The notes under the pieces are model-generated. The model saw nothing but the letters and a program-made list of their open reading frames with translations. It had not been told where the DNA came from and did not search any database. The position numbers were made by a program, and so were the translations under genes. Of a stretch of DNA of 64,000 bases, positions 48,901-59,260 are shown one piece after another. The number at the start of each line of letters is the position of its first letter. Position 1 is the first letter of the stretch. The stretch comes from Casuarius casuarius (taxonomy: Eukaryota > Chordata > Aves > Casuariiformes > Casuariidae), in the NCBI GenBank assembly GCA_003342895.1, contig PTFA01000024.1:25634-89633 (forward strand), in the 5' to 3' direction.

Positions 48901-51734
48901 ATCTTGACTGATGTCTCTCATGTGCCTCTAGTAAGAATTCAGCTCACTCTCTCAACCTCTCTTTATCCATGCTGTGCATAAGCTAGTTCTCTTCTCTTTT
49001 TCTGAAAGCTAACTCATTTTCCAGGAGGAATCCTCAGCACAGCTGAGATAAGTGACTTCTCCTGTGCCTGCTTTGGACCAACTTTATGGACATGTATGCA
49101 TTAAGTTTGGGTCCCTGTGTTCAGGACAATTCTTTCACAGCCCTCATTTCATGCCCTATGGTGTATGTGATTCATGCTATAAAAGCACCACTCCATCAGA
49201 TGGCTGTATAGCCCCTTCATTATTTTGAGAAATTTACAGAGAAGAGATGAGACGAGATGAGACGAGATGAGATGAGATGAGATGAGATTTGTTTTGAGGC
49301 CACATATGTGCCATACAGGGCTTAGAGAAGACATGACCCAACTATGCAGTGCACTGCTGTACTTCAGCTAGTGTGAATATTAGCCAGTCCTCACCAGCTG
49401 GCCTTGGAGCTTTCCCTTCAAGACAGGAGAGAGAAGGCTAAAGACTAATTGACCTAATTCTTCATTAAGAAATGTCAGGCATTTATAATAGTTCAAGCCA
49501 GTTATATCTTAGTGGTCCCTAAACTGTGTATTTGTATCATGGAGAAATTATTATATGTAATTATTATTTTGAGGGCATAGTTTAACCATCAAGATGGTGT
49601 GTGAATGTATCTGAGTACACACCTGTACTGCTTCATATATTCCTGTATTTAAAAAAAACAGAGTATGTGAGCTCTTTCTTTTACTTGTTCCCTCCTATAC
49701 TGAAGAATAACATGCAGAATTTTCCCAAAGAGAGGAGGAAAAACAGTGAGGTTATCCAACCAGCTTCTTGATGAATGATAAGCTTTGATTAGGAGAAAAT
49801 GACAGAGGAACTGGGGGATTCATCGTGTTACTTTCTTCCATCATTTTTCATTCTTTTCACTATTCCTTTGTGGTTTCTGCTCCCCCCCACAACAAGTGGA
49901 TGTTTGAGGTAAAAGTAGAATGATGAAGATCATTGTGCAGAGTTCAATCTGTTATTCAGACCGAAAACTTCTTAACATCATTGGCAGAGGTTTGTTCCTC
50001 GTGGTCTAAGAGTGGGCAAGAGCCTCAGCTCAAAAATACATTTCCAGGAAAATAATAGTAAGCAGGAAAGTTATGCAGCTGCAGCACTGAGAGATGACAT
50101 GCCACTAACTTCTTATTTGGCATCAGCTTAATGTTATTTAAGATACTATATGTTGGGGGGGGGGTCAGGTCTCTTGTCTATATGTAGAGTTATGAGGGAA
50201 AATACATATTAAAAGATGGCTTTTAAAAATATAACAGAAGTGTAAAATTGCATGTCTATCCAGAAAGCAAGCTGTAAGTTGCTTTACTCTAGTGGCTGCA
50301 GTTACATGAGTTATATCCTTTGGTTCACTGGCTATCATTATTCTCTGCTTTCCAGTTGGCAGCTTCTGTGGTGGCTGCCTCTCCCAATCATAGAAGGATT
50401 AGAAAACAAAATGAATAAACAATATGAGAAGAGCTTCAGCTGGTACAAATAGTCAGCTGGCAATTTACACCCTCCAAAGATCTATCCCTTCCAAAGACAG
50501 AATAGCATATTATCACATCTCAAGTTACTGCGGATCAAAGGCTACATGCTTAACCATATCTCTCCTCTGAAAAACACAAATAAAAAGAACTAGGCAAGGA
50601 AAAGGCTTCCCTAGCATTCCTCCTCTGCCTGCTGCTTTTTGCCACTTCTGGGCTGTTAATGATTTTAGCTCACTTTATCAGTGGAAATAATATTGAGAAG
50701 AAAGGCCCAGTTTCACTTGGGCATAAGTGAAAACGCAGGCATGGTACATCAGGGAGGCTGTGATGGCTTATTCCAGCTGTGAGCCCAACTCCTTGTCTTC
50801 CTTCTATTCTGTATGTTCTGTATGATCTCCACTGTCTCTAACTTGAATAAATGAAACATCCTGGTGCACATAGCTTCATAAATGTCATTTGGATACTTTC
50901 CAGTTTTTGTGTGACACCTTCACAGGCTGATTAGTTTCAAATCCAGAAGGAAGCTTTCTGATCTTCTGATCTTACCAGCTGTCTGTCACAGGCTATGGAA
51001 TTTCACCCAGTAATTCTCACTACAGGGATGATCCTACTGAATTTTATATTTCAAGCAACAGCTTTTTTTGTGGGCTCAGTGTTTCCATCCCAATTATCTT
51101 ACCGATAAATGAAAAAATGGTGCATGATCATTTGCCACTCAAAATGATGGGGTATGTACATAAATATAGATGTATGCCCNTGTATGTATACACACGCATG
51201 CATGTATGCATATATTTACAAAGGAGAGAGTGACAGCCAAAAAGAAGAATTCAAAGGCAAAAAAAAAAAATCTTTGTATATGCAGTGGAATCAGAAAGTT
51301 CCTCCAACTTCTTAGAAAATAAAAGATTGAACTGTTGTTAAAGCTGCTTGAATTTCTACGTATGTGGTGCTCCATTGCAGCTAACAACTGCATTAAAAAA
51401 AACAGAATTATAGGATTCCCCATCTACAGGGGCATCTATCTTTTAAAGAAATGAAATTTTTCTGTCTGCAGTCTTATCTGTGGTACATACTGATTTCAGT
51501 AAAATGGCAATATTATAAAGTCATGTTCTTTAAGAATTACATTGGAAAAGATCTGCATAGCAGATTTAACCCACATGTAAATCCAAGACATTTGCAAACA
51601 AAATGTTCCCACTGTATATCAGTTGTATCCTGGGATTTCCAGAACTGCCAAGTAATACCAGAAATGTCTTTGTTTTCCAGATTTTTGGTTTGGGGTTTTC
51701 TATGAGCCTGTACTGCCAGATCCAGAGAAAATGA
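33917..51734 (+). CDS. TSPAN8: Tetraspanin-8, complete, eight coding exons
   Basis: The spliced coding sequence joins 33917-33976, 38738-38800, 41472-41600, 42259-42333, 42418-42525, 45954-46103, 48180-48263 and 51681-51734, giving 240 residues and a TGA stop. Every exon is a multiple of three and every intron is phase 0 with GT-AG ends. Visible parts in order: short cytoplasmic N-terminus with Cys7; membrane segment 1 (about 10-33); small loop (34-52); membrane segment 2 (53-75) ending in GFLGCCGAIKESRCM, almost identical to human TSPAN8; membrane segment 3 (83-105); large extracellular loop (106-208) with CCG at 148-150 and further cysteines at 172, 174, 184 and 197; membrane segment 4 (210-234); six-residue tail. 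Tetraspanins organise integrins and other partners in membrane microdomains; TSPAN8 is mainly an epithelial, gut-enriched member. Juxtamembrane cysteines (7, 71, 72, 80, 235) are likely palmitoylation sites by family analogy. Other tetraspanins are much less similar, so the TSPAN8 call is strong. Confidence 0.95.
33977..38737 (+). other. TSPAN8: TSPAN8 intron 1
   Basis: A 4.76-kb phase-0 intron. It holds no second gene that I can recognise. A 131-codon open frame at 37710-38105 has no recognisable domain and is probably chance. A TTTC-repeat tract lies just before the 3' splice site. Confidence 0.9.
38622..38667 (+). repeat. (TTTC)n / T-rich pyrimidine tract
   Basis: A TTTC microsatellite grades into T-runs interrupted by single C. 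It ends 70 bases before the exon 2 acceptor, so it extends the local pyrimidine-rich sequence and could vary in length between individuals. Confidence 0.9.
38738..38800 (+). CDS. TSPAN8: TSPAN8 coding exon 2 (residues 21-41)
   Basis: It is bounded by a TTTTCTCCTGCAG acceptor and a GTAAAT donor, reading phase 0. It encodes the end of membrane segment 1 and the start of the small extracellular loop, including the IWIRVSKDAQQ stretch that corresponds to IWVRVSNDSQA in human. Confidence 0.95.
38801..41471 (+). other. TSPAN8: TSPAN8 intron 2
   Basis: A 2.67-kb phase-0 intron. No repeat family or exon is recognised inside it. Confidence 0.9.
41472..41600 (+). CDS. TSPAN8: TSPAN8 coding exon 3 (residues 42-84)
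   Basis: The acceptor is TTTCCTTTCAG and the donor GTAGGA. It encodes the rest of the small loop and membrane segment 2 with the LGFLGCCGAIKESRCMLLL block that is diagnostic of TSPAN8. An ambiguous base at 41541 makes residue 65 unresolved (Ile, Leu, Val or Phe; Ile in human). The small loop is about three residues shorter than in human. Confidence 0.96.
41601..42258 (+). other. TSPAN8: TSPAN8 intron 3
   Basis: A 658-base phase-0 intron. Its middle (about 41840-42110) is C/T-rich, without recognisable family membership. Confidence 0.9.
42259..42333 (+). CDS. TSPAN8: TSPAN8 coding exon 4 (residues 85-109)
   Basis: The acceptor is TTTTCTCACTAG and the donor GTACAG. It encodes membrane segment 3, FFIGLLLILILQITAGILGA, followed by the first residues of the large loop (VYRSQ). 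Human has nearly the same segment. Confidence 0.95.
42334..42417 (+). other. TSPAN8: TSPAN8 intron 4, only 84 bases
   Basis: A very short phase-0 intron with GTACAG donor and CTTGCAG acceptor. It contains an in-frame TAG, so retention would truncate the protein soon after membrane segment 3. Confidence 0.9.
42418..42525 (+). CDS. TSPAN8: TSPAN8 coding exon 5 (residues 110-145)
   Basis: The acceptor is TTTGTACTTGCAG and the donor GTAATT. It encodes the helical A/B part of the large extracellular loop, rich in Glu, Gln, Ser and Lys and ending EYERE just before the CCG motif. This is the least conserved exon. Human has an N-glycosylation sequon (VNET) early in it, which is absent here. Confidence 0.9.
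42526..45953 (+). other. TSPAN8: TSPAN8 intron 5
   Basis: A 3.43-kb phase-0 intron splitting the large extracellular loop just before the CCG motif. It has a T-run at 44077-44091. No other exon or clear repeat family was recognised. Confidence 0.9.
45954..46103 (+). CDS. TSPAN8: TSPAN8 coding exon 6 (residues 146-195)
   Basis: The acceptor is CCTTTCTTGCAG and the donor GTAAGA. It starts NRCCGLLNGPQDWG, the tetraspanin CCG motif plus a DWG turn that matches human CCGLVNGAADWG. Cysteines at residues 172, 174 and 184 form the variable disulfide-bonded domain. A longer open frame runs through both splice sites, but its extra residues on each side are intronic. Confidence 0.95.
46104..48179 (+). 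other. TSPAN8: TSPAN8 intron 6
   Basis: A 2.08-kb phase-0 intron. About 96 bases before exon 7 it holds a 13-T run followed by AACAG (48067-48084), a strong-looking decoy acceptor. Confidence 0.9.
48180..48263 (+). CDS. TSPAN8: TSPAN8 coding exon 7 (residues 196-223)
   Basis: The acceptor is TTATTTTTCAG and the donor GTACCA. It encodes the last large-loop cysteine (Cys197) and the first part of membrane segment 4, with FGLAVIE identical to human. Confidence 0.95.
49245..49287 (+). repeat. Pentanucleotide microsatellite (GATGA/GACGA)n
   Basis: About eight tandem five-base units, with GACGA variants near the 5' part and uniform GATGA units after. It lies inside intron 7. On the other strand it produces a meaningless Ser-His-Leu-Ile open frame. 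Confidence 0.92.
50925..51065 (-). mobile_element. Old CR1/L3-type LINE 3' fragment
   Basis: The stretch with 'ctatggaatttcacccagta' and the preceding 'tctgatcttaccagctgtc' matches, from memory, the widespread sauropsid CR1 3'-end sequence in reverse orientation. It is highly diverged and truncated. It sits in intron 7, antisense to TSPAN8. Confidence 0.5.
51681..51734 (+). CDS. TSPAN8: TSPAN8 coding exon 8 and stop (residues 224-240)
   Basis: The acceptor is TTTGTTTTCCAG. It encodes IFGLGFSMSLYCQIQRK and TGA; human ends ILGLVFSMVLYCQIGNK. The exon finishes membrane segment 4 and the short cytoplasmic tail with a palmitoylatable cysteine. It continues directly into the 3' untranslated region. 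Confidence 0.94.
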   Translation: MFGLGFSMSLYCQIQRK

Positions 51735-51972
51735 AACTGTGGAAGTGTCAGAACGATGTCACCAGCCAAATCAAAACCTTTATAGATAGAAGGATATTTG
51801 GCTTGGCACTTTCAGATAAAAACAAGCATGTCCCAGACAGCTGTTCTGATGAAAACAGCAGCTCTTGTGCACACAGATACTTCACAAATTGCAAAATGAC
51901 CTCCTTATAATTCATAAGACTTAATGATGTGAATATGAATCTTTATTTGCAATAAATGTCTTTGTTTATGTT
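51735..51972 (+). other. TSPAN8: TSPAN8 3' untranslated region
   Basis: Non-coding sequence runs from the stop codon to just past the AATAAA signal at 51951. The exact cleavage site is inferred as some 15 bases after the signal, so the end is approximate. Confidence 0.7.
51951..51956 (+). terminator. TSPAN8: Poly(A) signal AATAAA of TSPAN8
   Basis: A canonical AATAAA lies 217 bases after the stop codon. It is followed by a T/GT-rich stretch (about 51958-52000) that fits a downstream cleavage element. No earlier canonical signal is seen in the 3' region. Confidence 0.8.
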
Positions 51973-52559
51973 TCTGATGAGTTTATTTTGTCTGAAGATA
52001 GCATTTAAGTCATGTCGAGATTTTGAGTTTACCGTACAATGTGTCTACATGGGTGTTACGCCACTCATAGCAGAGTCATCTAAAACAGCTGCAAATGATA
52101 TTGCAGTGACTGGCTGGTTTGGGGAATCACATGATTCCAGGCAGCTTTGCTTGTGGGGCAGGATTTTTCATTACTGTTGTCATGGGTCAGTTTGACACTC
52201 GATATGGTATTATGGACAGGGTTTCGTTACCTGTGAGAAGTAAAGGTACTAACTTTCATTCAAATAGGAAACCTGTATTTCCCTTTAGGGATGTTTAAAT
52301 CAATATCCTCACAGCTAGGTCTATATGGTGCTTAGATCANGTGCAGGAGTTGGATTTAGTGGGCCACGTTCTGCAAATACACATCAAGGGTGAAATCCAA
52401 ATACATACTGAGACAAGACTTAAGCAGAATTTATGTGGGCAAGATTTCCCTGAGAGCGACCAAGACAAGCAGTGGGCTCCCTGGCAGCAGGCTGGCAGCA
52501 CAAAGCATGGCTGGCAACACAACGGGGAAACACACATTCATGCCTTTGGATCCTGCACA

Positions 52560-53005
52560 TTACTTGAAAGTGTCCAGGCCCTGAGGACACCAACAGCCCT
52601 GCTGGTCCCTGCCCCCGCCCCGAGCCTCCCCCCACACCCAGCCCAGACCCCCATCTCAGCCCAGCCCGGGGCCGTCAGTCGCTGCCCTGTGATGCTGCAG
52701 TGGTGCTGGCTCCAGCCCTGCCACAGCCCTGTCCCTGCCGGGCCACAGACCCCCCAACCCCCACCCTGGCCCCAGCCCTGGCCCTGGCCCACGGGTGCCC
52801 GCCAGGCCTGGCCTTGGCCCAGCCTGGCCCCACAGCAGTGCCTGATGCCCTCCTGGGACTGGTGCTGCCCCAGCTGCCCCCGGGGCCCTGCGCCCTTGCG
52901 GGACAGTGGGACAGGTGCTGGGGTCCAGCCCCAGCCCTACCCTACTGGCAGCCCCCTGACACTGGCACAGGGAGTTGCTGGCCCCCCTCCCAGCACCCTG
53001 CAAGA
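52560..53005. repeat. GC-rich, C-biased block with GGCCC(T)GG-type tandem motifs
   Basis: About 445 bases of roughly 70% GC with all the C on the + strand, made of irregular repeats such as 'cagccctggccctggccc'. Long open frames on several frames here are proline- or glycine-rich low-complexity products of composition, not a gene. CpG density is modest for such high GC, unlike a promoter island. It begins and ends abruptly against AT-rich flanks. Confidence 0.7.
52750..52773 (-). other. Predicted G-quadruplex motif
   Basis: The + strand has C-runs of 6, 5, 3 and 4 separated by two, one and three bases, so the minus strand satisfies the canonical four-G-run pattern with very short loops. Confidence 0.6.
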
Positions 53006-53654
53006 AAGTAAATGGCATCAGGGAACAGAATTTTTCAAGATATGAAGGCATCTAATGATGCCCATTGGGATCTGTTGAGGTTTTCCAAAGCACGTGGCTG
53101 GCCTCAGTGCTGTGAGTTAGGGGACTAGTAGTTCTGTCATGTCACATTAGACCCATTTCCTCATCTTTACCAGCAGCTTTAAATACCTTTACCCAGCTGG
53201 TCTTAAGAGAAAACTATGTACCACACTTTTCTATTTTAAGACTCCTCTAGTGCCTATGACTGTCTCAAAGCATGCCCAGACTGCTCCCAACATGACAGAG
53301 CCATGCAACTCATGCCCAGTGGAAATCTGACTGAAGAAAGTCAGAATTGTTATTTAAATATCTCAGAAGGTTTCCTTGAGAGGAGAACTTTGCCCATGCC
53401 TTATACTGAGAGGTATGAGTTAATGTAAAATTCAGCTGCAGCAACCACTTACTTTCAAAACATATCCAGAAAAAGAGGTTCTGTCCCATCCTCCCACCCT
53501 TTCCCTAGGTTCCTTAGACCATTTGGCCAAATAATGAGAGCTGTTTGCAGAAATTCCTGCCTCACAGGAAAGTTTCTAGCACTTTCCCTTCGCTCTGCTC
53601 AACCTGGGAGACTGTGCCAAAATAATTTAACTTTGTTGAACCAAAAAAACCCCC

Positions 53655-53815
53655 ATGACTCCATAGCCCAGCCATTAGGGTACTCACTTGGAAGGAAGGA
53701 AGGAATGCTGGATTCTGGTTCCTGCTCCCCCGATTGGTTTTTGCTGTGTATGTTACCCATGATTGGAAATCCTTCAGACAGTAGTGGGAACTGACCCTGA
53801 ATCACTCAGATTGTG
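53655..53815 (+). repeat. tRNA-like SINE or related interspersed repeat
   Basis: 'tagcccagccattagggtac' (A-box-like) is followed about 50 bases later by 'ttctggttcctgctcc' (B-box-like), then 'atgattggaaatccttcag' and 'agtgggaactgaccctgaa', in the order of a widespread sauropsid repeat. A GGAA expansion interrupts it near 53691-53703. Confidence 0.5.
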
Positions 53816-56800
53816 GGATGGCAGCTTGACTCCTGGATTATCACCATACAAAAATTTGGGAATGAAAGGGCAAAATACAAGAAGAATTGTGTCTTCCTCA
53901 TCCTTCTCCTCCTCGTGAGAAAGAATGCTCTCNTCTTTGACTATAGTGTCCATAGGGCCTCCCATAGAGATAGTTCAGAGCTGTGAAAACCTAACGGATG
54001 GACATGAAGAGGAAATCACAGCTCACCTTTGTTCCCAGTGGTGGTTGGCTTCAGGCAGCTGCAGACTGCTGCTCTGATAAGCACACAGGTGAAGCTTTGT
54101 GATAAGCATTGATGCTAGGGGGGCACAGTGGTAGGTAGGCTGGCTTGGACACCAATCTGGTCCTGTACACTACTCTGGGGGAGACAGATGTATAAAGGTA
54201 AGGTGTTAGGATGTTTAAGTTTTGGTTGTCCACAACCTTTATTGGATAATGTCCCTAGATACCTATTTTTTGCAACAGAATACTGATACATGATACATTA
54301 GACTTTTTCATTGAAACTATGGTGCCATTAATATCAACAGCAGCAAGTTCATTGTCTTCAATGAGGAACTTTGAGACAAGAGTTTTGTCTGGAGCTAAGG
54401 TGAATAGTTCTTCTGTTTATTTTTGGAGTTTTTTCTTTATTTCCTAATGCTCTTAGGAATAAAACTGAAGTACTAGGATTATAAACTACCATGACTCTTT
54501 AGACGGGATTGAACCAATAAAGCCATTCAGAAGATTACTAACTTGATGAAAGGGGTTTGCCTCCGAAACATGTCCATTGCCTTTGACATTACACAACTTC
54601 TTTACATGTAATATTCTGTAGCCTCCTGAAGTGTTCTCTTTCATTTTTCTTTGGAAACAGTAAAATACTAAGGGTGACCACTGTAGCATACAACAAAGAG
54701 AAATCTGTCTGGATGGGATTCAGCTGGCCATATGTACATCTCAACAGTGTAGAAATTCATGTCTGAGCTACCTGTTTAGACTCCTCTTATAACCAATGCA
54801 GAGAAATAAGCAAATCTAGGCTGCAAGTCATCTGATTCTAAAATAGATGTCCAAAGAGGTTAGATGAGTTTGCACTGTAGATAGGTAAAGTTAGGGTGAA
54901 TGAATCCCCCCCTACAAGACTGAATTTGTTAAAAGCAATAGAAGCAACGGTCAGTCAGGAAAGAGCATTAGTATTATATTCCATAAGGGTGCCATGATTA
55001 CTCATTGATTCACTGACCTTTTTGATCAGTCGTAATCCAGCCAGCAGGAAATGAGCCCGCTTGCTCACCAGGCTGGTACGATGAGATTCTTCTGCTGTGC
55101 TGGAATANCCCTGTCAGAGCCACAGTGTTGAAATAGAGATTCCGGCTCCACCAAAACAACTCCTTCACGGACTTCTCTTGGTGTTCTTATCAGAGAGCAC
55201 TTTGCATTAGCAACTGACTCAAAGTAACAAAAGGACATTTTTTTGAGCCCATATCCACTTTTTAATCATGATGTCTGGAATCATTAAAATGGAATTTGAC
55301 AATAAAACCTCAATGGAACAATAAAACTGTGAGGGTTTTGTGGGGTGTGAGGAGAGAAGGTTGTTTTTGCTTTTGCACAACAATCTCATCCAAGGTTATG
55401 TTCTTCTCAATGTTACCCAATAAAATCAAGCATACGAAGGAAAGACACACAGCCAAAATCTTAGCCCTTTGGAATAGCAAAGGGACATTATAATCTTATA
55501 CATTATAATCTTAAATAATATAAGAAAAGAATGGTAGGAAGAAAGGCAGTGAGTCCCTGCCTTTGCTAGGTGAGATGAATCCCAGCTAAAAACCATGTCT
55601 ATTTAATGCAAGCTGGTGATTTATCATGCCAAAGCCAAAGAACTATTTCATGGCAACAGATTAGACATTGCACCTGGGTCAAACTATCTCCAAAGAACAA
55701 TTTGTTACATCGTTTAAGGGATTTTTGGGGAACATGTTGTTCTCAAAAGGGATTACATTTGGGGGGAAAAATACAGCNTGAACAGAAAAAGAAAAAGTTA
55801 TAGTTTATGGTAAAATGTGAGTCAGTAAAGCAATGTCAGGAATGCCATAAACATGGAAGGGAACATTTATAGGTCCATTACTGAAAATCAACAATGAAGA
55901 AAAAGACAGAGACAGACACACAGACAAAAGTAAACCTAATTTTTAAAAAGAAAGAAGAATCAAGCAAAAAAGGGAAGTTCAATAGAAAGGAAAAAGAATA
56001 AAGATATTGAACTTATCAAGATCTGATGATTTGTTGCACTCGGCTCAGTGTGAGGGACATTTGGCACTGATCCATATTTGTGTCCAGACTGTCATGTTGA
56101 AAGACAGTTCAACCTGTTCTTCAGGCAATGTCAAATCTCCCCCAAATTTGACAGGCTGTCATGGCCTCTAAGAAGCGGCTGTTGCAGGTGGGGGTCACCA
56201 GAGCAGAGTCTGGTAGCCAAAGGCTGACCCGAGAGACAGCTCTGCCAGCCCTATCGCCTCCAGAATTTGCCCGAGGAACTGGAACCACTGGATTTCCATC
56301 TGGGAAGGGTCCTAGGGCACTGCAAATCTGGCCCAAGTATTCTTAGAGACATGATTAAATAAGGCAGCAGGGTTTGTTTTTAAATTAATATGGGAGATTA
56401 TCAGTTTAAATTCTGAGAGAGGATTGAAACCACAAAATTAAAAGCCAGATCCTTGGCTCTGCTATAAGATCTGTCCTGACTCCTTAGCCAAAGGTTTTCT
56501 GGCATGGTAGAAAACTCATCCTATTTAAGCTGATTTAGGCTGGATTCAACTCTCCCCAGTCTAGGGGATATTTGCCTTTGGGCTGTTTTGGTCAGCCAGT
56601 TACAGAGCAAATACCTAACCCTGCTGTGGGGTCAGAACTGAAAACTACCCCTGCAAAGGTTCAGGCTGTGGAATCCACTGAGAAGCTGCTCCGCCAGGGG
56701 ACGGAGCCATCCCGATCTGTGGAAATGTTACACTGGGACCAAATTCAGGGACCAAAGGGAGGTTTGAATCTCTTCTGACGTTATCCATGGCAATTTGCTT

Positions 56801-56838
56801 ACTCTTGATAATTATATATCAAGAGAACTGGCAGGTTT

Positions 56839-56849
56839 CCCCCCCCCCC
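56839..56849 (+). repeat. Poly(C) run of 11
   Basis: Uninterrupted C-run in otherwise mixed sequence. Confidence 0.9.
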
Positions 56850-59218
56850 GTCAATAGCAATATTCTCATCCTTTCACTGAAGGGCTCCCTTTTTGCGCAG
56901 TGGTTTGCATTAAATTGCTTTTTGTTCTTTTTGAGTCATTCTTTATTGAACTCAAAGCTGACCCTTGGTTTATTTTGCAAAATGCTGAGCCTGCTTGGAT
57001 TTCTTTGGGAGNTAGAGGAGTGATGTCATTCACCACTTGACAGGATTGGATACTTTATCTATCTGAACTTGGACATTGTGGAGGAATGGGAAAATCGTGC
57101 CTCTTCCTTTCTCAGATCCACTCACATATTCTTTTTCCTTGTAGAGAAAAACAAATCTTCACAGCAATATCCCTTCACCCCTAGATTTTATAAAATTTGC
57201 TAGAGCAGTCCAGAATTCTTCAAAAGANAGGAACCAGAGAAGAGGAAAAGGTGTGAAGAGATAACAGACAAGAGAGGTCCTCAAGCAAAAGATAAGCTGT
57301 AATAGTCTTCCTTCCCAGGCTGTAAGGAGCTCAAATTCAGCTCATGTATTTCATCAGAGAATCTTCGATTTCTTCGCCTATATTAACCAGTGCAAGGTTG
57401 GAAAAGTCTGTTAGGCCCATTTTTCATGAAGTCTAAAGTGCACTAACAGACTTGCAAATACAAGGTCATGCAGGAAACTGGTTTTTTGCCACCAGGCACC
57501 AAGTATAGGCAAATGCAGTAGACTCAGGCTCTCACCCACGTGCTCTCTCAGCCCAACCTCACCAAACAGTCTCAAAACATGTCAGCATGCCAACCATTTA
57601 CACTGAAACCCTCTTATCTCGTTAACATAAGAAGGTTAATTAGTGGAGAAGGTTCCAGGGATTGAATTAAAAGGATCAAAGTGTCACTAGCTCCAAACCT
57701 GCAATTAAATGAATATAATGTGACTCTTTCTAGGACTGCATTTTTGTAGTACTTGGTCTCTAAAAGATTTGTCAGGACAGCTAATCCCAGGTTACTATAT
57801 GAATATTGACTATTTTGTTGCTGTAATGCATTTTCTTGCTTAACTTTCAGCTGAACATATTATTTCACTGTAATATAAACGTTTCCAAAACTTCATTTCA
57901 TTATATTCATGCTAAAGCAGCAGTTACATTCTGAACCGTTGAAGTTATCATTATTCAACTTGGCATTAATTTCATTGGTATTACAGTTAAAATCAGANGA
58001 AGAAAGATCTTCTGTATATTTGATTCTGCTTGGGATGAGAAAGAGGTTGAATGTACTTAGGATTGCCTTTGTTTAAAAAAAAACTGTTAAAATGTATTGT
58101 ATTTTATTTTAAAATGCTTGTCAAACGCATCTTTGACTTAGTATCACTGATTAGCACTATATTAAGAGTAATGACTATTAGGAAGTGAAGCCATGGAAAT
58201 GAGTGTTGGCTATTCATGAGGGGATCCATTATTTATTTCTATTCCCTGCTTGGACAAGTGTCTACTGTTGTAAATAATTTTCCCATGGATACCATCTGTA
58301 TGCAAGTATGGAATTCATTTTATCTTGAGACACTGTGACACAGGATCAAAATTCTCTCTTTCAAGAGAAGCGCTGAGTTAGGAACTTGTATAATGAAGAG
58401 GATTAACATAGCAATGGATCATACACCAACGAAATACACTCGCACTCCATTACCGAATAGGAATTGAATTGCAATCACTTTTCCCTATGCTTAACAAGAG
58501 TTGTAAGCATACTGCATTGATACCTGCTCTATTGCTGTTTCATATATAGAGAGGCAAACAGACGGATCCTGTGGCAACAGAGCTCAAAACATCAGAGAAG
58601 GAAGTGGACGAGAATGGCACAACTAACTGCAACTGGGAGAGGCATTTAGGGAGCTGGAATGGAAATTGTGTGCACTGCGATGCGACCAGAGTGACAACAC
58701 GGAAGCTTACAACCTAATCTGATGGGAAGCGTGATGGACCCCGGGGAATATCTTGCAAATGGATCAAGGTCCAGAGTGTTTGTCAGCGCAGATGAGAAAT
58801 TACAGACTACTGAACAGAACAGAGTGTGCTGAAAGGGGAAGGAAATGAGGGCTTGTTTTATAGTGGCTGGATTTCAGAAATGTCCTCTGTGCTAAGCAGC
58901 CTTCCAGACTCTGAAAGAGTTTGTCATATTAGGCACAGGAAATTGTCCGTCAGATACTGTTTTGGGTATTGTGATTGTGGTACAGAGGATCCAGATGTGC
59001 TATCTCTGACATGCTTTATACCACAGCACAAACAGTGATGATGGATTACCTTCTCGCCATGATTTCAGATTCTGCTCTCGTTCTACACATGAACTCCTAT
59101 TGTCACATGGAGGACTTCTGTTGTTATCCTTTTGGGATTACTATCTCTCAGTCTTTCAATCAGTGGAGAAAGGATTTTTGAACCTNGAGTTTACAATGTG
59201 GCTAACTTGTTTAAATGT

Positions 59219-59260
59219 TTTTTTTTTAAGTGTGTGTGTGTGTATATATATATATACACA
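59219..59260 (+). repeat. T-run followed by (TG)n(TA)n microsatellite
   Basis: A nine-T run and short spacer lead into TG repeats that change to TA repeats ending at ATACACA. Probably length-variable. Confidence 0.92.

Larger units (their letters stand above)
48264..51680 (+). other. TSPAN8: TSPAN8 intron 7
   Basis: A 3.42-kb phase-0 intron. It carries a GATGA/GACGA microsatellite, a 10-G run (50155-50164) and an old antisense CR1-type fragment. Confidence 0.9.

Noticed and set aside
51180..51215. Alternating purine-pyrimidine 'tgtatgtatacacacgcat' tract
   Set aside because: Short imperfect simple sequence with an ambiguous base; nothing beyond a decayed microsatellite.
52341..53045. 234-codon frame, the longest in the window
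   Set aside because: Its proline/glutamine-rich middle comes from the GC-rich block and the same DNA is open in several frames on both strands, so composition explains it.
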